The notes: generated by a model not told the origin, from the letters alone. A stretch of 64,000 nt of DNA from Tubiluchus corallicola (GCA_030141605.1 JAQGDQ010000047.1:622001-686000), one strand, 5' to 3'; numbered from the stretch's first letter, positions 39,301 to 47,319 are shown. Translations and numbers: made by a program.

Positions 39301-39433
39301 GTTTGCACCCACAAAACACGTAATGGGAACTATTAAATGATTAATGAGAAATTAACATACCTATCCTGCCCTCGGAAAAGCAAAAACTTATTCCGCATGA
39401 CAGAAGCACCAAAAGCCACCACCACCTTGTCAT
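3440..39433 (-). CDS. PTPRN: PTPRN/IA-2-like receptor tyrosine phosphatase-like protein, N-terminal 761 residues (13 exons, 3' end outside window)
   Basis: IA-2/phogrin-family proteins are type I membrane proteins of dense-core secretory granules with a catalytically silent phosphatase domain. Exons on the minus strand: 39433-39361, 30567-30517, 25451-25274, 23702-23510, 21129-20238, 19583-19341, 19138-19037, 18437-18333, 17246-17151, 15907-15790, 14777-14694, 13710-13631, 3507-3440. Their 2283 bases join in one open frame of 761 codons, and every junction has AG/GT borders and matching phase. Seen in the product: a signal peptide (about 1-22); cysteines 26, 33, 39 and 48 with the CX6C, CX5C, CX8C spacing of the RESP18 domain and the motif DDLFGNCQ (vertebrate DGLFGQCQ); an acidic Tyr-rich middle (about 166-462); LSPEQEERLEDVL and ADIKKIIDLAD, which resemble vertebrate IA-2 segments; and a mature ectodomain starting near HAYIVTKDR. 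The membrane span and phosphatase exons are missing and inferred to lie before base 1. Dibasic KR near residue 600 is a candidate convertase site. Confidence 0.9.
3573..3646. repeat. CA-rich microsatellite
   Basis: Impure (CA)n with CG and TG interruptions (cgcacgtgcgcatgc), just 65 bases upstream of PTPRN-like exon 13 in gene orientation. Confidence 0.8.
4045..4098. repeat. CAG/CAA trinucleotide repeat
   Basis: Impure run of cagcag, caacag and ccacaa triplets. It gives alanine/threonine in the overlapping plus-strand frame of 94 codons, which is otherwise unrecognised and not called as a gene. Confidence 0.75.
4990..5570. repeat. Decayed tandem repeat, unit about 150-180 bases
   Basis: Ordered blocks recur: cagtctttcattta (near 4999), cagtccctttgctta (5150), cagcctttaacttac (5307), cagccttttgctaat (5489). 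They are followed by aatccataaaaaatcaataa, then gagatcgtc..gaggtgctatgaaacg, then atagttggctaaaacttg. At least three units. Confidence 0.65.
5880..6090. promoter_or_regulatory. CpG-rich block with CRE inside the PTPRN-like 10 kb intron
   Basis: This stretch has far more CG dinucleotides than surrounding AT-rich DNA, a perfect TGACGTCA at 5936-5943 and a CCAAT at 5911-5915. It lies 2.4 kb before exon 13 in gene orientation. It could be an internal promoter or enhancer. A 98-codon plus-strand frame overlaps it, matches nothing recognised, and is not called as a gene. Confidence 0.35.
6545..6751. repeat. 34-base minisatellite, about six units
   Basis: Units begin agcatgcaacatcgtctgca or close variants (agtatagaatgttgtctgca, agcatacaacgttgtctaca) at 6545, 6579, 6613, 6647, 6681 and about 6722, each with tgatcactgtgac-like ends. 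One unit carries extra bases. Confidence 0.8.
7845..8167 (+). pseudogene. Unrecognised open block with one in-frame stop
   Basis: From ATG 7845 a frame of 71 codons (IDLNSILLSQLLHKYVQRKH, later NENKFTQIISSFIEITVSDA) ends at 8058, but the same frame stays open again to about 8165 (NDLLQLYSHITLVSGIASTS). A tgttttgcag acceptor-like site begins the block and a CAG/gtgcta follows it. It could be a decayed gene piece, a repeat-derived ORF or chance. No family recognised. Confidence 0.2.
10491..10570. repeat. 40-base direct tandem duplication
   Basis: acaatccaatgttttgtcag and the following 20 bases (10491-10530) repeat at 10531-10570 with two substitutions. Recent, isolated. Confidence 0.85.
13631..13710 (-). 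CDS. PTPRN: PTPRN-like exon 12: mature ectodomain core
   Basis: Encodes IDGPQMTFRVNPNERGMNAS and QVARAV, aligning with vertebrate VVGPALTFRIRHNEQNLSLADV. The GP.(L/M)TFR core is retained. Acceptor ttgttacag, donor gtaagt; ends in phase 1. Confidence 0.88.
14694..14777 (-). CDS. PTPRN: PTPRN-like exon 11: mature ectodomain helix
   Basis: Encodes LTPSIAQTLLDAIARALELD then PSTFSDL, aligning with the vertebrate LSLAAGVKLLEILAEHVHMS region. Acceptor gttttag, donor gtcagt, 84 bases. Confidence 0.87.
15790..15907 (-). CDS. PTPRN: PTPRN-like exon 10: start of mature ectodomain
   Basis: Ends with DSSHAYIVTKDR, matching the vertebrate EEYGYIVTDQKP that opens the mature ectodomain. The upstream half is acidic and lysine-rich (DNDREIKLEVKSDNLGKSDD). 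Acceptor cttttgcag, donor gtaagc; enters in phase 1, leaves in phase 2. Confidence 0.88.
17151..17246 (-). CDS. PTPRN: PTPRN-like exon 9: linker before mature ectodomain
   Basis: A 96-base exon, acceptor ttttgacag and donor gttagt, phase 1 to phase 1. It encodes ISRDGESAFNRVKGQPESIQ and YGDPKMLADEI. No family match is recognised; it joins exons 8 and 10 without frame change. Confidence 0.82.
17484..17930. repeat. Fold-back (inverted repeat) element in PTPRN-like intron
   Basis: The arm 17484-17560 (gatatatctgtgatgaaagt core) is inverted at 17859-17930 (actttcactacagatatgtc core), with the arms extending to ttatttaaaacagaa / ttctgtcttaaataa. A smaller hairpin sits inside at 17791-17842 (tgacctaaattcaaatta and its inverse). 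No coding frame; consistent with a MITE or fold-back element. Confidence 0.55.
18333..18437 (-). CDS. PTPRN: PTPRN-like exon 8: ADIKK segment with dibasic site
   Basis: Encodes EEDVTDADIKKIIDLADQVV then SEKRDEEYVEHIPIQ. ADIKK aligns with a vertebrate IA-2 segment reading ADIKKTMEGP. SEKR before DEEY is a candidate prohormone-convertase site ahead of the mature ectodomain. Acceptor ttctacag, donor gtagat, phase 1 to phase 1, 105 bases. Confidence 0.85.
19037..19138 (-). CDS. PTPRN: PTPRN-like exon 7: conserved LSPEQ helix
   Basis: This 102-base exon encodes ESKVSELSPEQEERLEDVLT and AYLAEHGWP. The piece resembles the vertebrate IA-2 segment containing LTPEQLSTLLTLLQLL. Acceptor ttcgcag, donor gtatct, phase 1 to phase 1. 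Confidence 0.85.
19341..19583 (-). CDS. PTPRN: PTPRN-like exon 6: acidic luminal segment
   Basis: Acceptor tgctag, donor gtgaga, length 243, phase 1 to phase 1. The peptide is Asp/Glu/Met/Ser-rich (IREMEEGRIGVDKLQDMESM, later DEPKTLDDYLPPSFYDSL) and not recognised beyond its place in the gene. Confidence 0.85.
20094..20143. repeat. (CATA)n/(TA)n microsatellite
   Basis: acatacatacatgca followed by about 13 TA units, just beyond PTPRN-like exon 5 in the intron. Confidence 0.85.
20238..21129 (-). CDS. PTPRN: PTPRN-like exon 5: large acidic, tyrosine-rich luminal exon
   Basis: This 892-base exon is the largest of the gene. It opens ATGEYTNDPGQHSLQKYDFL, has a leucine-rich helix-like piece (NLERLLILYLSNHYPELL), then about 250 residues crowded with Asp, Glu, Tyr and Asn. 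Short motifs recur: FPLYDNVPLA, YPLYDDYESFP, YEQLPLAN, YINLPLSQ, FPLNEYEDE. Two basic pairs (NKKY, EERKN) could be processing sites. No vertebrate counterpart is recognised for the Tyr-rich part. Donor gtagca is weak, but the phase 1 junction rejoins exon 6 in frame. Confidence 0.85.
23510..23702 (-). CDS. PTPRN: PTPRN-like exon 4: acidic luminal segment
   Basis: Acceptor cttgcag and donor gtagta bound 64 codons plus one base. The peptide begins YNFDYSREPCDNQLAEEIMQ and becomes acidic (ALDELGLEPADEVNEPDMDY), ending TPLYYYNE. It is the first part of the divergent granule-lumen region and ends in phase 0. Confidence 0.85.
25274..25451 (-). CDS. PTPRN: PTPRN-like exon 3: core of RESP18 homology domain
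   Basis: The exon encodes DDLFGNCQ, then a helix-like stretch with LESEIQRLIKYGFSWYDDYT, matching the vertebrate IA-2 region that reads LMSQGLSWHDDLTQ. The fourth RESP18 cysteine is here. Acceptor tttttag, donor gtaagt; it begins in phase 1 and ends in phase 2. Confidence 0.9.
25452..30516 (-). other. PTPRN-like intron 2 (5.1 kb)
   Basis: AT-rich, with the (GA)n tract at 27206-27319 and a small hairpin gcactttaca/tgtaaagtgt at 26806-26830. No exon or gene recognised. Confidence 0.75.
27206..27319. repeat. (GA)n microsatellite, about 100 bases
   Basis: Nearly perfect GA run from 27236 to 27319 with an impure gagggggagg start, inside PTPRN-like intron 2. Arg/Glu and Ser/Leu frames over it are artefacts. 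Confidence 0.95.
30517..30567 (-). CDS. PTPRN: PTPRN-like exon 2: first RESP18-domain cysteines
   Basis: This 51-base exon has acceptor ttttgcag and donor gtgagt. It encodes CLISPDLCVAGEDCID, placing three cysteines with CX6C and CX5C spacing as in vertebrate IA-2. It is phase 1 to phase 1, so skipping keeps frame but removes the disulfide region. Confidence 0.88.
30568..39360 (-). other. PTPRN-like intron 1 (8.8 kb)
   Basis: Separates the signal-peptide exon from the RESP18 exons. The SINE remnant at 33290-33490 is the only recognised feature. Short frames at 36494-36706 and 38938-39240 resemble no known protein. The remainder shows nothing. Confidence 0.75.
33290..33490 (+). mobile_element. 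tRNA-Ser-like SINE remnant
   Basis: tggccaagtggttaaggc at 33298-33315 is the A-box half of a serine-type tRNA. The B box is degenerate. Downstream tctgccagttcagtgg near 33457-33472 is shared with the element at 46804-47145. Too decayed to be a tRNA gene. Confidence 0.45.
39361..39433 (-). CDS. PTPRN: PTPRN-like exon 1: signal peptide
   Basis: The ATG at 39433-39431 opens MTRWWWLLVLLSCG and continues to ISFCFSEGRI, a short basic start, a Trp/Leu-rich hydrophobic core and small residues, as expected for a secretory signal peptide. The donor gtatgt follows at 39360. The exon ends in phase 1, and its last G completes the glycine before the first RESP18 cysteine. Confidence 0.88.
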
Positions 39434-39640
39434 TATTTCGTTGGGTTACATTTTAATCTATTTCGTCGTAAATTAGCGTTTTCATCTTAATATAAAATGA
39501 ATAATTCGGCTTTTCGCAGCACTCCCTAGAGCTGAAAACAACCTACTGTTTTCGCTCGCCTACAATATGGCGGTGTATGACGTCACTATGACGTTGTAGT
39601 TGGTGGGCTTCATGGCTTCACCCACGATTGCATTACTTTT
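39434..39640 (-). promoter_or_regulatory. PTPRN-like promoter with CRE and YY1-like site
   Basis: A perfect cAMP response element TGACGTCA lies at 39579-39586, with a second half site TGACG at 39590-39594, about 150 bases before the PTPRN-like ATG. CAATATGGCGG at 39564-39574 matches the YY1 core common near start sites. CREs are typical of secretory-granule gene promoters; the function here is inferred from motif and position. Confidence 0.5.
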
Positions 39641-42305
39641 AATTAGGACTGCCCCTGCTGCGTTTTGCAAACGCAGATTTTATCTTTGCTTGGAAAAATA
39701 ATGGCGACTTTATTTGTTGCAACATAAGAGGAATAATTTATACCTATTAATGACTAGACTCTATAACAGCTAATAATTACTTTTATTGCATTTTTTGATT
39801 CTGTAATTATATATTTATATTTATAGTTATAATGCGTAAAATTAATAATTGTCTAAAATCATTAACATTGTGATAAGTGTGCGTTATATGTATTTATTAC
39901 TTGTTCATGATTTGAACAACTTCTTGTATAATTTATTACTAATACTATTTCTTTTACCAATTGATTAAAATCTTTATTTATAAGTATATTAAAGTATACT
40001 AAAATAATTATTACAGTATGTAATTTTATTTTATGGTAAAACCAAACAAAACGGATTCTATGTTTAATTATTATTTTCTGTGCAGTCGCTTCATGGCAAA
40101 CAGTAGCCAATATGCACTAGTCGAAACAATGCTTTTTGATAACATTTAATAATATCAAGTGCTTAGGTTATGTTATTAACTGCCTTTGGCTATTTTCTCA
40201 TGCTGCCCTTGAATACAAATCATATAAACCTGCATATTAATCTAAAGATCATCGGATTGTTGTGCATGTTCTTTTAGGGGACTTATTAATTTTTTTACAA
40301 AGAGCTAACATTGCAATAAAATTACTAATAATCAATGCATTAAAACTTTAAAACTTAGTGCTTGTATAAAAGTCGCGCATATTATTATAAGTAAAAATCC
40401 TTATTCTGACTACTATAAAATCATAAAAATATGTAAATGTGGTGCCCTCTAATGCGTGAAATAAACAAAAAGCTAAGTTACCAAGCAATCACTATGTGGC
40501 ACCACAGTCACTTCTTTGCGCTCATTATGTTTACCTTTGATGAGTTAGAGTATTGATAATTAGTATATTAAGCAGTTTGCGATGATTTTTGTTTGGTTAG
40601 AGTATCAGCGAATAACCGTTTTGCCACGCCGTTGAGAAGGTAAAGCGATTTTAACTAGTCTGATCTTGAAATTTATCACGGTTAAAGGTTCAGATGAGCG
40701 AGATTCCACAAGTATCGAGTTTTGGGTAGCCCTGCAAAAAATCTCATAACTTGGCAGGTCTGCAATAAGCCGCCTTTTTGATTTAAATCTAATTCACTGG
40801 TTGCTGCTGTCAACAGTTTTTTCTTTTTAAACTCTCTGTCTCTCCCTCTCTCTCTTTCCCTCCAGTTTTTTGGTTTATGCTTTCAACAGTTGTATTTCCA
40901 TAGAGCTAGTGGTTACAAGCATTATTTGTTTCTGTTTACGTTGCATTAATTAATAATGTTCTCTTTTGGCTTTGTGCTTGATTGCCTGAACTTCGGGTTG
41001 GATGGTGCAACCTGCATTTATTTTTTACATTAATTTCCTAGGGTGTAGGTTATATGCATGACAAAATTATTATCTAATGGTTCTGTAATTCATTAAACCT
41101 TGTTAATGATTTTATGTGTCTGAAATTCACTCTCCTTTTTACAGTTTTGCCTGAAACAGGATTTTCCATGACTGTCTATCCTTTAAATCACCTAAGTTGT
41201 CAATTCAGTAAATTAATTTGATAGGTCATTTCAACAAGTTGGCTTGATCTGGTAAAGGTGCTCAGTTAGTGTAATCATATTTTTTGTTTAGATAAATTAT
41301 GAATTGGGAATCATATTCCTCTTTTAACAATCTAGTTTAGGAGGAGTTACCCAAGAAACAAACCTAAACTTTCTATATATAACTTGATGCGTATCTGGAG
41401 CATGCAGTTATTAAGATGCCACTGTGCTACAGAAAAGTAGTAAATGCTTTTGTACGCAAATTTGTTTTGCAACTTGTATAAAATTTTGTGTCACAAAGTG
41501 CTGATTTAAATAAGGTAGTTTATCTGGAGTGTAACAACCCGAAAAGAGGCACTGAAGGGTTAAACTTAAATATTAAATATCATTAGTTTTAATTACACTG
41601 TAAAGGATGAGAATAGGTTTCAGATATTGATTTTTTATCCTTTAATATAGTATTAGACACCATTTTGTTGTATAGGTTTAATACTCTTGACGTAGAGGCA
41701 CATACGTACACAGTTACCTGAAAGGGCACGCAATAGTTGCAAAACATTAAACCTGATTAATTTATTAATATTTAATTAATTCATTATTTATTACTACAAA
41801 TGCAGTGAGTCTATCTATTTTGTACAGAGTCTAGCCGTCTCTGTGTTCATTCAAAGGCAGAAGTCGAAACATGTTTCTTTATGAATAACTTTTGTTCTGG
41901 TGTCATAGTGAAAGCACTAGGTAACCATAATAATGAAAAGTGTTGAACTAGGAATTGTGAATTGTGTACTTGCATACTTAATTGTGCTACTTTTATGTGA
42001 TTAAAATGTTTTCTCTCATATTTCCTGTTAAGCCTACTGTCTGCTTACTTTGTAAAGTGTGCTAACAAAATAGTCCGGTTTTGTGTTACATTCTCAGCGA
42101 CAAGTAATTTTTTTATTGCCACGTAGCAAATCTAGTTTGCATGAATCACATTTAATACTTACTGGCGATCACTAAAATTTTGTTTTTGATTTGTGGTTAG
42201 GCTACTGCTAAAATCACTGAGATTTTTTCAAATTTTTTCTTTCTTTTTGTTGCAGTGTACAGAAATTGCTTGAAATTTTATTACAAATTGAAGCGAAAAA
42301 GAAGT
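39641..42305. other. Divergent intergenic region and 5' side of THRAP3-like gene
   Basis: No long coding frame or conserved exon seen. It must contain the 5' UTR exon(s) of the THRAP3-like gene, because its first coding exon begins after an acceptor at 42255. One possible donor is AGAAG before gtaaag at 40639, but nothing proves it. A short (TC)n run lies near 40842-40860. The rest is AT-rich. Confidence 0.4.
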
Positions 42306-43084
42306 ATGCCTTATTACAATAAAGAAGATCGACATACATACAAGCGCAGTAGGTCGAGGTCTCCACCTAGACAAGGACGTTATGCACCTACGTCAAAATC
42401 ACATCTGTCAAGGTCAAGATCAATAACTCCGCATCGCACAGCAACAGGCAGATCAGATGAGCAACTTGGACGAAGAATACCTTATTTGGAAAAAAGGAGG
42501 TCCTACTCAAAGTCGCCAATACGTGGCAGGCCAGGTGGCAGAAACCGCTCTCGTTCTCGCACACCACAGAGAAGCCGTGAGACTCGAAGAAGAAATTCAG
42601 TGAGCAGATCATCTCCTATGAAAACATCAAAAAAGTATGAAAGGTATCCTGGAAGTAATTCACCTCCAAGAAAAAGTGAACGTAACGAATCACGTGGACA
42701 AAGAGGTTCAGCTTCTAGGAGAACCGATGACTATCGTAAGTGGAAAAATCAGCACAGTCATTCCAAATCCCCACTTCGGGTTACTACGAGAAACGAACGT
42801 CAGAGGAAGTCATTGTCTCCAGTTGTGCATACTAGATCTGTCCATAAGAGAGAAGAGGAAAGTATTTCTCCTGCGACCTCTCCCACAAATTATGCCAAGT
42901 CTGGTTCTTCCCGGAAATCCAGCAGGGCAGCAGAAGGAAAAAATAGATCTCAGTCACCTAGGCACACCCCGGAAGACAAAAAACATTTTTCAGAATCACC
43001 AAGGCAGAAACCTCGACAAAAATCCCAATCAAGAGAGGACAATACCAGGCCTGTGGGGAGAAGACGTCCTTCTTCCAGTGATAG
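42306..43084 (+). CDS. THRAP3-like exon 1 (coding): RS domain
   Basis: Acceptor tttttgttgcag ends at 42255 and coding is taken from the ATG at 42306. The exon holds nearly the whole RS domain (SRSRSP, SRSITPHRT, NRSRSRTPQRS). It ends GATAG before gttcga, a weak donor, but AG plus the A of the next exon gives Arg in frame (SSSDR then SISPPQSS). Confidence 0.75.
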
Positions 43085-46000
43085 GTTCGATAATACTTAT
43101 TTACTTTTCAATTTTTTTGGTTATTTTTAATGCCATTTACACCTGTTTTTAGGTAGATGAGTAAGATTAGAAACCCTCGTCAGGTCATTTGATGTGTTAT
43201 ATAAATGGCAGGAAGTCAAGATATCATTTAAGCTTGAGATGCATATACATGCATGCGCGCCCCAAGGCATGGTTAACTGGTTTTAGCGTGCTAAGCAATT
43301 AAATAATGTGCTGTGTCCACTTGAATGTAAGATATTCTTAGAAATACAAAAACGACAGGTCAAAAGTTTTGTAAGAGCCCCTCGGTTCAAACTCTAGCCT
43401 TTGTGCTGTTTAGAGTCTTTGAAAAAATGGTGGATGTATGCAAACTTATGAAGTTGTTTGGTGGCCTTTGAGTTAGCTCTTTCATTTGATGTTTAGAACT
43501 CAAATTCTACCCTTTAAAATACCTTTATTAAAACAGCATTTCTACAAAACAGATTTTGATTTTTTTTAATACCAAGTTAGTAGTATCATATTATTATCTT
43601 AAACAGTATATATATATATATATATATAATAATATATATATTAGGTGAAGGAGAACAGGCGCACAAAATAAATTTTCAAACAGCCAAATTGGATGTATAA
43701 ATTTATTGGGTATGTGATTTATATGCGTTTTTATCTTTTTATCTAGATCTATTTCGCCGCCTCAGTCAAGTACAAAGGACAAAAAGCTGAAATATGTAGA
43801 GCCAAAACTAAAACACGGCACAGGATCAGATGAAGAAAAAAGAGATCGAACTAAAAGATTTGATCCTCCGGAAAACTTTACCATTCGCCTGACTCGAGTG
43901 CAGAAAGAACCAACACCACCCCCAAAGCGGGTAGGAATAGATAAAATTTATCTACCAAGACGCAGCTCTGAAGGGCGGACCAGTTTATTTGATCGAGAAG
44001 AACTTAAGGGATTAGTGCACCTTGATTACAGTGACCGAGAAACACAAAAGGGCAGAAAGAAAGGAGACAGAAGAGACTTTGCTGTGAACAGAGACAAAAA
44101 GGATAACGAAACTCATATAACTAACATTTCTTTGAGTGATCGATGGCGGCTTCTTGCATCAAAGCTTTACGAGGAAAAGAGTGAATCAAGGCATGCAGTA
44201 AAGCAGAAATCCAGATCTCCGATGCACACCAGCAGACATGACTCTCGATTAGTGAGCGATCGTCATGTGAAAGGGACCGCCTTGGTTAAGCAAGACTTGC
44301 ACAGATCAGACTTAAGATATAGTATTCAGGGTGAGAAGAGTGCCAACAGCCGTGGGGTGGGACGAGGTGACTTGAGATATAGTTTAAAGAATAGCAGACA
44401 TCAAGAGGACGATGGGTTAAAAAGCAGCAGAGGTCAACGTTATGGTGAAGAAAGAAGAGTTAGTACAGCTGGAATGGGCAGAGTCTCATCTCCTGGTCAT
44501 CGAAGGACCATATTGAATCCGTCCTCAACAAGAATTGGTAATGATCTTAACTGCATATTAGAAAAATCGGTTAAATTGATTTCTAAATAAGGCAACATCA
44601 AGGTAATCAGTTTTAAGGCCTTTTATTCAAATGCTTGTGACAGTTTCAGTAAATGTTTCACATGGAAAGTACTATTTTTGAAGATAATCAAATTGAAAGC
44701 CCATTGTAGCGTCACTGATGTCATTCAGTCCTCTGTATTAGCTATACATTTACCAGAAACTGAGGTGTTTATTTAACATCACTGAACTAAACAAATGTGG
44801 TCATACTTTGTAAATTATACCAGGTCATCAAGAAGAAAAACATTTTCTTAACTTAATATGTAACCTTTCATCCTGGTAAAGGCATTTGTAAAAGAAGCCC
44901 ACTTCATTGTATATTCTGCTTTCTCCTCTTTCCAGTGACTTGTAAACGTCTCTCCAAGACACCACTATGCATTGTAGTGACATTTTTTGCATAGCTTTTT
45001 AGAAAGAGAAATCGGGTCATACAGTGATGTGAGACTCTTACAAATGCCTGTACATGATGAAGGTTATGAGTTGGTTTGGGGAATGTTTTTTTGTTGTATA
45101 AGTGACAACCTTATACTGTGCTAACTTACTTTTTGATTTCAGACAAAAGGTCTGAAGAGTTTACAGGCTTAAAAGGTGAACCTGAAGGAAGATATACTTC
45201 TGATAGGCAAAGAAACACGAAATATGAATTGCCAAGCTTCAGTAAGAGACCAGATAAGGGCCAAATACCTGTTCTTGAGCTACTGAATCCAGAAATAATA
45301 CCAAAGGGTGGTTATTACTATGAGGTACTCCAGAATTGTTGGTTTTTATCTTATCTTAGACAGGCCTTGTATAATATTACTGTCACTTTACACGTTGATG
45401 CTTTTTATACAGTGCCATTCTGTTTAATCAAGATTTTGCTTGCAGTGATTATTAATTGCAGATATAAAGTTAATAATTCTTAAACATTTATATAGGTGTA
45501 TTTTTTAAATTTTGAAAATACAGTTTCATGAAAAGCTTTACATCTATTGTGGTAATATGTAGTCACACATTTTATACTATAATATATTTTAGTTTTTGTC
45601 TGTGAAAGCTGCCTCTGTAAAAATGGAGAAAAGTGAATTGTAAAAGTGAAAGTGTAAATTGTTGTAAATGAAAGTTTTATTAATTCATTTCTTACTAGTA
45701 AATTGAATTTGGGTTCCATAAGTGTCGATTTTTGGATAAATTAAGATTTAGAAATTTTGAAAGTTTATTGCATTTTCAGCATGATGACCGACTGCGTCAG
45801 GATAACTGGAACATTAATCAAGACACATTTAATAGAAGACTGCCTGAAAGTAGCTGGGGGCGTGGTGGAGGTCGAGGAATGAGAGGCCGAGGTTTTTTCA
45901 GAGGAAGAGGATCAAGAGGTGGCTTTAGAGGTTTTGGGGGCCGTGGCAGAGCAAGAGGCTGGGGTATGCTTAATTTGCTTAGCATTAACTAACCTTGACT

Positions 46001-47319
46001 TTATATGAAAGTTGCTGGTTTGTAAGATTGAATTTCAATGTTTTTTTTGCAGTTGATGATTTGCATCAATGCTTACATCTTGCTTTTGAACTTTTATGAT
46101 CCCTAATTTAGCATCCATTATTTTCAAATTAGGATATAACGTATAGTCGAGTTCTGCAAAATAAGGGCAGCCAAACCTTGGTAAAAGTTCTTGTTCTAAC
46201 TGACATTATTTCCTTGCTTGAAGAAGCTTTTGAGAAGCTTAATTGTTCTAAAGCACATTAATCTAATAAATTATCACTCAGTAAATCAAATACAGTGCAT
46301 ACAATGTAATAATATCTTTATTAAAACTAGATGTTTCGGTAACCTGCTGATCATTGTCAATAATACATCTTCTGTAAATATAAGATACTATTAATAATTA
46401 TAACTAATATTACTTATAATATCTCATGTTTACAGAATTATCACTGCCTGACTGAAACATTTACTTTTAAAAAAAGATATTGGTTGCTACAATGCCTGAC
46501 TTCATTAGACATTGGTATAGTAATAACAGAAATAAAATATATTTGCAAATATGCATATATTTTGATCCACATAAGCCTAAGCACTTGATGATAACTTTAA
46601 CATATTCAGTGTAAACGCAACTATACTTTTGTCACAGAGAAGTTTTAACATTTGTAGATCGCCTCTCAGTCACCAGAAGACATGGCAGTGTTGAACAAGA
46701 CTGGAAGCATGACAAGTATGAGATAGATGAAGTAAGCTGAAACAATTAATTCATTTTAAGTAGTCCCAGGCACTTAAATACTTTTTGTGTAATTTGAAGG
46801 GATAGGATAGCTAAGTGGCCATGATGTGTTCTTTCCTACGAAGCTAAGCCGTGTCTGGCCAGGTTAGCAAATCGATGACTGACCAACAGAAAAAGTGCTA
46901 CCTGGTCACATCGTTTGCTGAGCTACTTTTTATATTGAGAAAGAACCCTCAGGATTTGCTGCTGTTGCTACGTCTACAAAATTACTACTACCACTACCAC
47001 TACTACTCGCATGATCTCAACATGGTAAATCTCTGCCAGTTCAGTGGTGTCTTATTTAATATGAATATTCTTTGTAATGAGTTACGGTTTGGTCCAACTA
47101 CAAATTACCCATGCTGGGCTTCGGGTTGCGGTGTGCCAGACTACATAAAAAAGTATTATATTGTGGAGTTACATAACAGTTTTTCAATTATGTTATTTTC
47201 GTTTTTATATTTTGAATTGTGTATCTAGTCAGATATATTGACTTTGAAATATGCATTTAATCAAGTTCTTCACTTATGTTTTGCAGGACCAGAAACCAAG
47301 CAGCACAACTGTGACTTGA
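42306..47319 (+). CDS. THRAP3/BCLAF1-like RS- and RGG-rich nuclear protein (6 coding exons, 680 residues)
   Basis: The THRAP3/BCLAF1 family comprises nuclear RS proteins of transcription, splicing and mRNA export. Coding exons are 42306-43084, 43747-44537, 45143-45324, 45780-45963, 46658-46731 and 47287-47319. Their 2043 bases join in one frame ending TGA. The start ATG (MPYYNKEDRHTYKRSRSRSP) is chosen as the first Met of the RS region. Seen: RS/SP dipeptides over the first 260 residues; a charged middle with ISLSDRWRLLASKL; GGYYYEHDDR, resembling THRAP3 KKYYLHDDR; a 50-residue Gly/Arg/Phe RGG box; and QDWKHDKYEIDE, resembling THRAP3 SPKWAHDKFSGEE. The order YY.HDDR, RGG box, W.HDK is what names the family. 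It is shorter than the vertebrate proteins (over 900 residues). The frame is open from the acceptor at 42255 to the ATG, so an upstream coding exon is not excluded. Confidence 0.75.
43268..43400 (+). mobile_element. tRNA-like SINE fragment in THRAP3-like intron
   Basis: A-box-like ggttaactggttttagcgtg at 43271-43290 and B-box-like ggttcaaactc at 43384-43394. The distance (about 100 bases) is longer than in a tRNA, suggesting an inserted or decayed SINE. Confidence 0.3.
43608..43643. repeat. (TA)n microsatellite in THRAP3-like intron
   Basis: About 11 TA units, a short taataata break, then more TA, in the intron between the first two coding exons. Confidence 0.85.
43747..44537 (+). CDS. THRAP3-like exon 2: charged central region
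   Basis: Acceptor tttatctag, donor gtaatg, 791 bases. Encodes SISPPQSSTKDKKLKYVEPK, then FDPPENFTIRLTRVQKEPTP, LFDREELKGLVHLDYSDRE and ISLSDRWRLLASKLYEEKSE, followed by Arg/Ser/His-rich sequence with twice-used DLRYS. Confidence 0.78.
45143..45324 (+). CDS. THRAP3-like exon 3
   Basis: Acceptor ttgatttcag, donor gtactc. Encodes DKRSEEFTGLKGEPEGRYTS to NPEIIPKGGYYYE, ending in phase 0 exactly at the YYYE/HDDR junction. Read-through into the intron stays open briefly but loses similarity. Confidence 0.8.
45780..45963 (+). CDS. THRAP3-like exon 4: HDDR motif and RGG box
   Basis: Acceptor cattttcag, donor gtatgc. Encodes HDDRLRQDNWNINQDTFNRR and then a Gly/Arg/Phe tract (GRGMRGRGFFRGRGSRGGFR), a likely RNA-binding, arginine-methylated region by analogy with other RGG boxes. 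Confidence 0.82.
46658..46731 (+). CDS. THRAP3-like exon 5: WKHDKY motif
   Basis: Acceptor catttgtag, donor gtaagc. Encodes RLSVTRRHGSVEQDWKHDKY and EIDE, the counterpart of the C-terminal SPKW.HDKF block of THRAP3/BCLAF1. Confidence 0.8.
46804..47145 (+). mobile_element. tRNA-derived SINE-like element in THRAP3-like intron
   Basis: A-box-like gatagctaagtggcc and B-box-like aggttagcaaatc lie about 50 bases apart, followed by a body with a (TAC)n run near 46980-47010 and tctgccagttcagtgg at about 47032. The same 16-base body motif occurs near a tRNA-like A box at 33298-33475. Confidence 0.45.
47287..47319 (+). CDS. THRAP3-like exon 6: C terminus and stop
   Basis: Acceptor tgttttgcag. Encodes DQKPSSTTVT and the stop TGA at 47317-47319. 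The phase 0 junction follows EIDE directly. The remainder is 3' UTR. Confidence 0.78.
   Translation, partial: DQKPSSTTVT

Noticed and set aside
42388-42612. Minus-strand and alternate plus-strand frames over the THRAP3-like first coding exon
   Set aside because: Shadows of the RS-coding frame.
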